From the NCBI RefSeq assembly GCF_024345995.1, contig NZ_JAGQCE010000005.1:124001-188000 (forward strand): a DNA stretch of 64,000 nucleotides, written 5' to 3'. Made by a program: the position numbers and the translations under genes. The stretch's first letter is position 1; the number at the start of each line of letters is the position of its first letter. This document shows, piece after piece, positions 47,178-64,000 of the stretch. The notes beneath the pieces were generated by a model. The model was given only the letters and a program-made list of their open reading frames with translations. It did no database searches and was not told where the DNA came from. Origin of the DNA: Synechococcus sp. Cruz-7E5 (lineage in GTDB: Bacteria; Cyanobacteriota; Cyanobacteriia; PCC-6307; Cyanobiaceae).

Positions 47178-47721
47178 CCCCAGGCAAGCGTGCAATCGAG
47201 CCTTCAGTCTGCCGCTCGATCGGGTCAGCGGCAGGGCCGCTGCCCGGGGGCTGGGTGACCAGTTCCACCCCGCGCCACCAGGCCAGGCCCAGGCCGAGCA
47301 CCAGACTGAAGAGCAGGGCCAGGGCCAGCAGCACCAGGGCGAACCATTCCCCCCCCGAGAAGGCCCGCCGGACTGAGAGGGGGCGACGCGGCGAGAGCGG
47401 CCCTGGTAGCATCGGCCCCGGCCCAGGAGCAGGAGTGGCGGTCGGTGGGCTGAGAGCCTGAACGCGCTGCAGCAGGGCCAGACGCAGCTGGCTGTCGTAG
47501 GCGGAGCGACGCTGGGGGTCCCCCAGCACCAGGTAGGCCTCCTGCAGCAGCCGGAACTGGTCCCGGGCCTCGGCCAGCGGCAGGGTGGTGGTGTCGGGGT
47601 GGTAGAGCTTGCTGAGGGAACGAAAAGCCTGCCTCAGGTCCTGGGCCGTGGCAGTGCTCGGCAGACCAAGCAGGGCATAAAGAGATGGGCCCGTGACCGG
47701 GTGCTCGCCGCCTGCCACCAA
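47119..47721 (-). CDS. J-domain protein with C-terminal membrane helix
   Basis: A 200-aa DnaJ-type co-chaperone. The J domain at about residues 12-76 has the HPD motif at 41-43 (LSKLYHPDTTTLPLA) and LYALLGLPSTATAQDLRQAF. A Pro-rich linker leads to a membrane helix at about 125-148 (FALVLLALALLFSLVLGLGL), so the J domain is tethered with its N terminus in the cytoplasm. No Gly/Phe or zinc-finger region exists. Starts at TTG 47721 (or GTG 47718); no ATG is in frame. It would recruit Hsp70 to the membrane (inference). Confidence 0.85.
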   Translation of the reverse strand: MVAGGEHPVTGPSLYALLGLPSTATAQDLRQAFRSLSKLYHPDTTTLPLAEARDQFRLLQEAYLVLGDPQRRSAYDSQLRLALLQRVQALSPPTATPAPGPGPMLPGPLSPRRPLSVRRAFSGGEWFALVLLALALLFSLVLGLGLAWWRGVELVTQPPGSGPAADPIERQTEGSIARLPGDDLLTPPADSALQPPTSGS

Positions 47722-47774
47722 CCACGCGCCATGGTTGCGAGATCCTAGAGAGCTTCTCCATTTCTGCTGCAGTG

Positions 47775-48509
47775 ATGACGGCTCCTGCCGATCCGGTTCC
47801 AGCTGGCCTCTGGGACAGCCTGGGCTGGGAGCCGACCCCAGAGCAGCTGCAGCTGTTGATGGCGTTGCAGCAGCACCTGCGCCAATGGAACACTCGCCTC
47901 AACCTCACCCGTCTGGTCGATGGCGACGACTACTGGATCGCCCAGGTGTACGACAGCCTCTGGCCCTGGCGCGACCAGCTCCAAACCCCATCGCAGCCCC
48001 TGCGCTGCATCGATGTGGGCACCGGTGGCGGCTTCCCCGGCCTGGCGTTGGCGATCGCCCTCCCGGCCGCACGCCTCACTCTGGTGGATTCCGTCGGGCG
48101 CAAGGCTGAAGCGGTGAAGGCCATGGCCGCCAGCCTGGGCATGGGCGAACGGGTGGAGGTGCGCTGGGAGCGGGCGGAGACCACCGGCCACAGCCGAGCC
48201 TGCCGCGGCCGCCAGGACTGGGCCATGGCGCGGGCCGTGGCCTCCGCCCCGGTGGTGGCGGAGTATCTGGTCCCCTTGCTGAATGCCAGCGGCAGGGCCC
48301 TGCTCTACCGCGGCCACTGGAGCCGAGAGGATCTGGCCGACCTGGAGCGGGCCGCCTCCAGCCTGTGCGCCGAAGTGGAGAGGGTGGAGCGGATCGACCT
48401 GCCGGGCGGGCGGGGCGTGCGCCATGCGGTTGTACTGAGACCAATCGCCCCCTGCCCCGTCAACTATCCCAGGGCCGTGGGTCTGCCCGCGAAGCAACCC
48501 CTGGCCTGA
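47775..48509 (+). CDS. rsmG: 16S rRNA (guanine527-N7)-methyltransferase
   Basis: A 244-aa SAM methyltransferase. The motif CIDVGTGGGFPGLALAIALP is diagnostic of RsmG, with LTLVDSVGRKAEAVKAMA and DWAMARAVASAPVVAEYL following. It methylates the 530 loop of 16S rRNA. GTG at 47772 and ATG at 47775 are adjacent in frame; ATG is used. It is divergent from the J-domain gene and convergent with the aldo/keto reductase gene. Confidence 0.94.
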   Translation: MTAPADPVPAGLWDSLGWEPTPEQLQLLMALQQHLRQWNTRLNLTRLVDGDDYWIAQVYDSLWPWRDQLQTPSQPLRCIDVGTGGGFPGLALAIALPAARLTLVDSVGRKAEAVKAMAASLGMGERVEVRWERAETTGHSRACRGRQDWAMARAVASAPVVAEYLVPLLNASGRALLYRGHWSREDLADLERAASSLCAEVERVERIDLPGGRGVRHAVVLRPIAPCPVNYPRAVGLPAKQPLA

Positions 48510-48523
48510 ACCAGATCAGCTGA

Positions 48524-49774
48524 TCAGTCGTCGGCCATCAGCCGGCGGACGCTGGTACCCCCCAGGCGCTCGCGCAGGCCGCGAAGCAGGGACGGAATGC
48601 GCTGGGCCCAGGGGCTGGCCCCCAGCACCGCCAGGAGATCAGCTTCGCTCACCTCCTGGTCAAGGGCATCGGCATTGGCGCCGGGAAACCAGTGCCCCCC
48701 CTGGCCCAGCAGGCCGTAGCGGGCGCGGGCAAATCCCTCCAACTCCCAGGCCGCCAGCAGGTTGTGCAGCCAGAGCAGTACAGGCAGGTTGAGCCCTCCG
48801 GGTGTGGCCTCCCAGCTGGGCAGACCATCGCTCCAACTCTCGAGCCAATCGGCGCCGAGGGCCTCGAGCCGGGCGCGCTCCAGCCGCTCCTGCACTGGGG
48901 CCAGCCAGCGCTCGGCCTCGGGCAACCGCGCCACGGCCTGCAGGTGCAGGTCGAGATCAGCCGGACCAGCGGCGCCCACGCTGAGCGTATGGATCGCCTC
49001 CTCCCGCAGGCAGAACAGGTCGTTGAATTCGATCGGGTGCAGTGGCGCGCACAGCCCGCGGATCCGGGCGGAGGGGCTGTGCAGGTGGCCACCCTTGTCG
49101 GTGGGGCTGATCACGAAGACACCCATGTCGTGGTGGCGGGCAGCCTCAAGGGCCGGGCGGTTGTCCTGGCGGATGTAGTACCAATGCAGATTGATGTAAT
49201 CGAAGGCATCGCTGGCAATCGCTTCCAGGATCAGCGGCAGTGGCGCGTGGGTGGAGAAGCCCACATGGCCGATGCGGCCTTGCTCCCGCCAGCGCCGCAC
49301 CACGTCCAGGCAGCCGCCCGGTCTCAGGGTCTGCTCCAGATGCTCGGGCAGGTTGAGGCCATGGATGCCGAGCAGATCAAGCCGCTCGATGCGCAGCCGC
49401 TCGAAGCTCAGCTCCAACTCCGCTTCGAACTGGCTGGGATCCTCATGGGGCGGCACCTTGGTCTGCAGGATGCGCTGGGGATCGGGCACCTCCCGCAGCA
49501 GATCACCCAGTTGCCGCTCAGAGGTTCCGTAATGGCGGGCGGTTTCGATGTGATGAAATCCGCCTGCCACGGCCTTCTCGAGAGTGGCGCGCAGGTTGGC
49601 CTGGCTCTCTGCAGTGATCTCTCCGGCCGGAAGGTCGTTCCAGCTCTGCTGGTAGCGCATCCCCCCAAGCGACAGCACCGGCATGGCCAGTTCCGTCCGT
49701 CCGAAGCGCCGGGTGGGCAGGGGCGAATCCAGGGACAACGTCGAGCGAAGCCCAGCGCTATCCAGCGACTTCAT
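48524..49774 (-). CDS. Aldo/keto reductase
   Basis: A 416-aa TIM-barrel oxidoreductase of the cyanobacterial type that is longer than ordinary AKRs. The active-site tetrad is recognisable: ETARHYGTSERQLGDLLR (Tyr), ILQTKVPPHEDP (Lys) and LLGIHGLNLPEHL (His). The C-terminal ~100 residues (from about 300) are an extra helical domain (NLPVLLWLHNLLAAWELEGF). There are no iron-sulfur cysteine motifs in that domain, though some relatives carry them. ATG overlaps the stop of the ferredoxin gene (ATGA), which hints at ferredoxin as electron partner (inference). Confidence 0.9.
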   Translation of the reverse strand: MKSLDSAGLRSTLSLDSPLPTRRFGRTELAMPVLSLGGMRYQQSWNDLPAGEITAESQANLRATLEKAVAGGFHHIETARHYGTSERQLGDLLREVPDPQRILQTKVPPHEDPSQFEAELELSFERLRIERLDLLGIHGLNLPEHLEQTLRPGGCLDVVRRWREQGRIGHVGFSTHAPLPLILEAIASDAFDYINLHWYYIRQDNRPALEAARHHDMGVFVISPTDKGGHLHSPSARIRGLCAPLHPIEFNDLFCLREEAIHTLSVGAAGPADLDLHLQAVARLPEAERWLAPVQERLERARLEALGADWLESWSDGLPSWEATPGGLNLPVLLWLHNLLAAWELEGFARARYGLLGQGGHWFPGANADALDQEVSEADLLAVLGASPWAQRIPSLLRGLRERLGGTSVRRLMADD

Positions 49775-50205
49775 CGGCGCGGCAAGGTGCGCTGAACCCG
49801 GGATTGGCTGGGATAACCCAACGGCAGCAGCTCCTGTGAGCGCAACCGATCCTCCAACTGGGGAACATCTTCGTAGGACACCCAATGGATGCAATCCACG
49901 GGACAGGTGTCGATCGCCTCCTGGATGGTTTCGGTGCTGTCTCCGTCCTGGCGGATCGCCCGGGAGCGCCCCCATAACGTCTCCACCAGAAAGGTGTTGC
50001 CGGCCACATGGGCGCAGTAGCGGCAGCCGATGCAGACGGCCTCATCAACCCAGACGGCCTGCTGTCGCAGATTCCCACCGAGCAGTGGCTCATGACCGCT
50101 GGGTTGCTCCTGGGAGCGGGCGGGTGCCGCAAAAGCCAGGGATGGATCCACCTCGCGCTGGGTCTGAGTGTGGGCGGCAATGGCGGGGCAGCTGGCCTCA
50201 GCCAT
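49771..50205 (-). CDS. Ferredoxin with one [4Fe-4S] cluster
   Basis: A 144-aa bacterial-type ferredoxin of the cyanobacterial/plastid DnaJ-associated kind. Ligands are Cys58, Cys61 and Cys64 in VCIGCRYCAHVAGNTF and Cys101 in DTCPVDCIHWVS, i.e. one cluster. The N-terminal ~45 residues are low complexity. The gene overlaps the start of the aldo/keto reductase (ATGA) and its own start region overlaps the Ycf35 gene end by 8 bp, making a dense minus-strand cluster. Confidence 0.9.
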   Translation of the reverse strand: MAEASCPAIAAHTQTQREVDPSLAFAAPARSQEQPSGHEPLLGGNLRQQAVWVDEAVCIGCRYCAHVAGNTFLVETLWGRSRAIRQDGDSTETIQEAIDTCPVDCIHWVSYEDVPQLEDRLRSQELLPLGYPSQSRVQRTLPRR

Positions 50206-50590
50206 CCCAGCGAGTCACCACCAGTTCAATCGAACCGTCGAGACTGGAGGTCTGCTCGCTCACCTGGAAGCCCTCCTGAGCAGATGCCGCCAGGACCTTG
50301 CGCAGGGCATAGCGCTGAGTGATCTGGGCGAGGAACCGCTCCACAGGGATCGGCTGCTTCCAGATCTCCAGATCGGTGACGAGCTCATAGCTACCGGATT
50401 CGGCATTCCAGCGGAAGCCGATATCGCAGCCGTCGTCGCGGGTAAGTGCAAGATCGGCGAGCACGGTCTGGCCGCGGTATCCGCGAACTGGACGCTCCCC
50501 CAGCTCGGGTTCATGGCCGAGATCCCGGAGAGCCTCCAGAAGGGCCGCACGATCGCGAAGTTCTGTTTTGACGATGCTGAAGTGGGACAT
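50198..50590 (-). CDS. ycf35: Ycf35/DUF1257 protein
   Basis: A 130-aa member of the Ycf35 (DUF1257) family, encoded in red-algal plastids and cyanobacteria. MSHFSIVKTELRDRAALLEA and GHEPELGERPVRGYRGQTV are typical. The biochemical role is unknown. ATG at 50590 gives the family N terminus; four upstream residues in frame are unlikely. It follows the DUF2997 gene by 27 bp; the two families are commonly neighbours. Confidence 0.93.
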   Translation of the reverse strand: MSHFSIVKTELRDRAALLEALRDLGHEPELGERPVRGYRGQTVLADLALTRDDGCDIGFRWNAESGSYELVTDLEIWKQPIPVERFLAQITQRYALRKVLAASAQEGFQVSEQTSSLDGSIELVVTRWDG

Positions 50591-50617
50591 CGGAGCGACC
50601 AAAGAAACGGGTGAAAC

Positions 50618-50830
50618 TCAGGTGGAGCGCTGGTGCACGCTCAAAGAGGTGGTCAAGGACTGCGCTGCGGCCTGAAAGGCCTCGGAGGTGGAGCGGCGCT
50701 GCTGCAACGAACCGAGTTGATGCTCGATCCGCTCGGTGAGCTGTTGGCAGGCTGCACCCTGGATACCTTCCACAAGCTCTTCGACTCGCCCATCGGGGCG
50801 AATACGGAAGCGAATGGTGGTCTGGGCCAT
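50618..50830 (-). CDS. DUF2997 small protein
   Basis: A 70-aa protein of the DUF2997 family: TTIRFRIRPDGRVEELVEG, then CQQLTERIEHQLG. Short beta-strand followed by helix; no catalytic residues can be named. It lies directly upstream of ycf35 on the same strand and is separated from the HEAT-repeat gene's end by 60 bp. DUF2997 and Ycf35 recurring side by side suggests a shared process, still unknown. Confidence 0.9.
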   Translation of the reverse strand: MAQTTIRFRIRPDGRVEELVEGIQGAACQQLTERIEHQLGSLQQRRSTSEAFQAAAQSLTTSLSVHQRST

Positions 50831-50890
50831 CCAGGCTCACTCAAGTGCGCAAATGTTAACCACGTTCCCCTGCCGCTGCCGGTGGCCGAA

Positions 50891-51715
50891 TCAGTGGATC
50901 AAGCCGTCCTCCACAAGGGTCTGCAGCCGCTCCAGCACCGCCGGACGCTCCAACTGCTCCAAAGCCACCCGCGCCTCGTCCCGCACCGTGGAATCACCGT
51001 CCTGAAGCATCACCGCCACCAGCGTTTCCACCAGTTCCGCCTGGCGTGGATCCACCAGGTGATCGAAGAGGCGTCCGAGCGACCAGGCGCTGTTGCTGCG
51101 CACCACGGGCTCGGAATCGATGCGCAGGCTCACGAGCAACTGGGCGGCGGCCTGATCGGCCTTGGCCGCCCCTGTGCCCCCTACATCCGCGAGCGACCCC
51201 GCCGCCCACAGTCTCACTGCGGCGATGTCGGTCTGGAGGGAGCGGATCAGGGGGTTGAGCACGGGCGACTCGGGGTAGTTGCCCAGGCTCCAGGCCACCG
51301 CCTTGCGCACATAGCCGTTGCTGTCGTCCTGCAGCAAGGCCAGCAGCGGCGCCACGGCACGGGGATCCGGATTGCGGCCCAGGGCATAGACCGCGCTCAT
51401 GCGCAGGATTGGACAGGTGGCCTCCAGCAGGGGCAGCAACAGCGGAATCGCCCGGGGATCGCGGTGTTCACAGAAGATGCGCAACCCCTGCATGCGCTGG
51501 TCATGGCCGCCCTTGAGCCACTCCAGCCCCAGGTCACATTCCGCGGCGATATCCGACTCGGCGGGCTCGAGTGCATCAAGGTCTTCGAGCGGATCGCCCA
51601 GCAGCTCCTGGGCGAGTTCGCCGGCCAGCAACTCCGGGTCGAAGGCCAGCTCAGCTGGACCGTAGGAGTAGGGGGGCGGGGAAACCCCGGGATCAGGATT
51701 GGCTTGGTCGGTCAT
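50891..51715 (-). CDS. HEAT-repeat protein
   Basis: A 274-aa protein made of about five HEAT repeats after a ~75-residue acidic N terminus. Repeats such as ILRMSAVYALGRNPDPRAVA, GYVRKAVAWSLGNYPES, AVRLWAAGSLADVGGTG and VVRSNSAWSLGRLFDHL are clear. HEAT proteins are protein-binding scaffolds; in cyanobacteria some are bilin lyases, but no such assignment is justified here. It stands at the head of the minus-strand group with DUF2997, Ycf35, ferredoxin and aldo/keto reductase genes. Confidence 0.85.
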   Translation of the reverse strand: MTDQANPDPGVSPPPYSYGPAELAFDPELLAGELAQELLGDPLEDLDALEPAESDIAAECDLGLEWLKGGHDQRMQGLRIFCEHRDPRAIPLLLPLLEATCPILRMSAVYALGRNPDPRAVAPLLALLQDDSNGYVRKAVAWSLGNYPESPVLNPLIRSLQTDIAAVRLWAAGSLADVGGTGAAKADQAAAQLLVSLRIDSEPVVRSNSAWSLGRLFDHLVDPRQAELVETLVAVMLQDGDSTVRDEARVALEQLERPAVLERLQTLVEDGLIH

Positions 51716-51720
51716 GGCCC

Positions 51721-51870
51721 TCAGCCGATCGGAGCGGGGGCGGCCATGTCACCCGGCAACCAGATCCTGGCACTCACCGCGAACAGCGCCAGGGCAAACA
51801 GGGCCACGATCACCAACGGCAGCAGGACGGAGCGGAAGAACGACACAGCTGGACCACATTTCCAGGTCAT
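51721..51870 (-). CDS. Small single-span membrane protein
   Basis: A 49-aa (or 41-aa, from an internal GTG at codon 9) peptide: SFFRSVLLPLVIVALFALAL forms one helix, followed by FAVSARIWLPGDMAAPAPIG. It ends 5 bp before the HEAT-repeat start on the same strand, so they may form one transcript. Small proteins with this SARIWLPGD ending seem familiar from picocyanobacteria, but I cannot name a family. The frame upstream of 51870 runs into the MFS gene and is rejected. Confidence 0.5.
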   Translation of the reverse strand: MTWKCGPAVSFFRSVLLPLVIVALFALALFAVSARIWLPGDMAAPAPIG

Positions 51871-51946
51871 TCTGAAGGCAGGCCGCGGCCTGCCGGCTTG
51901 ACCCCGGCGGGTCGCTCCGTAGGGTTCGGCCAACCGTGCCGCTGCT

Positions 51947-53245
51947 GTGCCGTCTGATTCCAGTCCTGGATCCTTCCCAGAGGCCGCAGGTCCCACCTGG
52001 CAGCGGCTGATGGCCGTCGCTGCCCAGGGCGTGGCCAGCGGCACCCCCTACATGGTTGGCAGTCGGCTGCTTCAGGGCTGGCTGAGCGCCAGCCAGGTGC
52101 CGCTGGCTCTGATCGGGCTGATCCCGCTGGCGGAGCTGCCTTACACCCTGAAGCTGTTCTGGGCGCCGCTGCTCGACCGCTGGCCGATCCCCTGGCCGGA
52201 CCGCCGCCGCGGCTGGCTGCTGCTGCTGCAGCTCACCTTGGTGGTCGTGATCGGCAGCATGGCCCTGCTGCGCCCAAGCCTTGATCCGGCCAGTCTTGCC
52301 GCGATCGGGCTGATGGCCCTGGTGCTGGCGGTCTGCAGCGCCACCCAGGACATCGCCGTGGACGCCTACCGCACCGACCTGCTGCCAGAACTGGAGCGCG
52401 GTCCGGGGGCAGCGGCGGCCTCGCTTGGCTACCGCAGCGCCATGCTCGCGATCGGAGCAGGAGGCTTCCTCCTGGCGGGGCGGTTCGGTTGGCCGGTGGC
52501 CTTTCTCGGCGCAGCCGCACTGATGGCGGCGGTGGTGCCGTTCACACTCGCGGCGCCACGGCTGACCCCGATCCAGCACCCGGTAACCAGCCTGAGGCAG
52601 GCGGTCCTTGGCCCAGCACGGGAATTCCTGCGCCGCAGCGGCCCGAACCGGGCATGGCAGCTGCTTCTGCTGGTGCTGCTCTACCGCTGGCCCGACGGTC
52701 TGCTCAGTGCAATGGCCATCCCCTTCCTCACCGCCAAGGGGTTCAGCGCGGCCGACATCGGCCTGGTGCAGGGAGGCTGGGCGATCGGCGCCACCATCGC
52801 CGGCACGGTGCTGGGTGGATGGCTGTTCAGTCGCCTGGGGATGAACCGCTCGCTCTGGTTGTTCGCCGCCGCAGGAGCAATCGGCAACCTCAGCTATTGG
52901 GCTCTGGCCAGCTTCAGCAGCGGGCTGGCGGGTCTGATCACGGCCGTGAGCATCGAGAACCTCTCCGGCGGCATGGTGGGCGCGGTGTTCGTGGCTCTGC
53001 TGATGAGCCTCTGCAATCCCCGCTTCTCCGCCACTCAATATGCCTTGCTCTCAGGCGTCTACGCGATGAGCCGCTCGGTGCTGGCAGCGCCCGCCGGGGT
53101 GGTGGCCGAGCGGGTGGGCTGGCCGAGCTTCTTCCTGTTCACCGCCGCTGCTTCCCTGCCGGCGTTTCTGCTGATGACGCGGCTCACGCCCTGGAACGGC
53201 AGCGGCGCCAAGGGCGCCTTCGACCCGAAGCGGGATCCCACATGA
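51947..53245 (+). CDS. MFS transporter, AmpG-like
   Basis: A 432-aa polytopic membrane transporter with about 12 helices. AQGVASGTPYMVGSRLLQGW, AELPYTLKLFWAPLLDRWPI and VCSATQDIAVDAYRTDLLP are characteristic of AmpG/PAT-type permeases. AmpG proteins import peptidoglycan muropeptides; whether this one does so or carries another substrate is not determinable, since cyanobacterial relatives are diverse. Starts at GTG 51947. Convergent with rlmN, 16 bp apart. Confidence 0.88.
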   Translation: MPSDSSPGSFPEAAGPTWQRLMAVAAQGVASGTPYMVGSRLLQGWLSASQVPLALIGLIPLAELPYTLKLFWAPLLDRWPIPWPDRRRGWLLLLQLTLVVVIGSMALLRPSLDPASLAAIGLMALVLAVCSATQDIAVDAYRTDLLPELERGPGAAAASLGYRSAMLAIGAGGFLLAGRFGWPVAFLGAAALMAAVVPFTLAAPRLTPIQHPVTSLRQAVLGPAREFLRRSGPNRAWQLLLLVLLYRWPDGLLSAMAIPFLTAKGFSAADIGLVQGGWAIGATIAGTVLGGWLFSRLGMNRSLWLFAAAGAIGNLSYWALASFSSGLAGLITAVSIENLSGGMVGAVFVALLMSLCNPRFSATQYALLSGVYAMSRSVLAAPAGVVAERVGWPSFFLFTAAASLPAFLLMTRLTPWNGSGAKGAFDPKRDPT

Positions 53246-53261
53246 GCAAGCTCCCCTCCGA

Positions 53262-58602
<5,341 letters not shown>

Positions 58603-58641
58603 TCACCAGGTGAAGTCGAAGACGTGCTGAAGCAGGTCAGA

Positions 58642-60546
<1,905 letters not shown>

Positions 60547-60598
60547 GGCCGAAGGGCGCGCGGACGTCGAATGAAACAGTGAAGCTCAGGGCGTGGAT

Positions 60599-63889
<3,291 letters not shown>

Positions 63890-64000
63890 GCGGGGACCTG
63901 CAAGAACGGATGAAAAAGTGGATATGCTGCGCAGGCGGGAACACGCCTGACATTGCGGACTGCCCTGAGGACAGCCAAAGACATGACAGGGCATCCCCCG

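Overview
The window is chromosomal DNA from a unicellular, phycobilisome-containing cyanobacterium of the Synechococcus/Cyanobium (picocyanobacterial) type. The evidence is an allophycocyanin cluster (apcE-apcA-apcB-apcC), the split beta-prime RNA polymerase (rpoC1 and rpoC2), a cyanobacterial atp operon with duplicated b subunits, a high-light-inducible protein gene, PSRP-3/Ycf65, Ycf35/DUF1257 and a BioK-type biotin operon. The DNA is GC-rich, genes are packed tightly with many ATGA or GTGA overlaps, and I saw no rRNA, tRNA, insertion sequence, prophage or CRISPR array.

Layout. 0-8.5 kb: a possibly truncated membrane protein gene, then an FHA-penicillin-binding-protein fusion divergent from a six-gene run (small membrane protein, FHA membrane protein, Ser/Thr kinase with zinc ribbon, vWA protein, PP2C phosphatase, membrane protein of unknown function). 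This resembles the 'TerY-P triad' (vWA + PP2C + kinase) extended with FHA phosphothreonine readers and a cell-wall synthase. It is the most interesting system in the window. 8.5-18.5 kb: PSRP-3, HAD hydrolase, aminopeptidase P, CNNM/CBS protein, DUF697 GTPase, nadD-nadE, alanine dehydrogenase, DUF3326. 18.3-25.6 kb (minus strand): atpI-B-E-F'-F-H-A-G followed by a 2OG-Fe(II) oxygenase, a [2Fe-2S] ferredoxin and two further genes. 25.6-31.8 kb: a methyltransferase and the phycobilisome core genes, closed by a strong terminator. 31.9-35.7 kb: ftsW, ccdA-ccs1 (System II cytochrome c maturation), queF. 35.9-39.1 kb: DUF4278, a conserved small protein with an unusual hairpin at its start, glnB, tlyA, purB. 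39.2-46.9 kb: a Ski2-like helicase and the operon bioF-bioK-bioC-bioD-small ORF-bioA. 46.9-53.2 kb: DUF3143, J-domain protein, rsmG, and a minus-strand group of HEAT protein, DUF2997, Ycf35, ferredoxin and aldo/keto reductase, followed by an AmpG-like transporter. 53.3-63.9 kb (minus strand): rpoB-rpoC1-rpoC2-hli-rlmN.

Most of the window is core housekeeping and photosynthetic metabolism: energy conversion (ATP synthase, phycobilisome core, cytochrome c maturation), cofactor synthesis (NAD, biotin, queuosine precursor) and gene expression. The accessory-looking element is the 0.5-8.5 kb phosphosignalling and cell-wall locus. Functional assignments rest on recognising motifs by eye; no database search was run.
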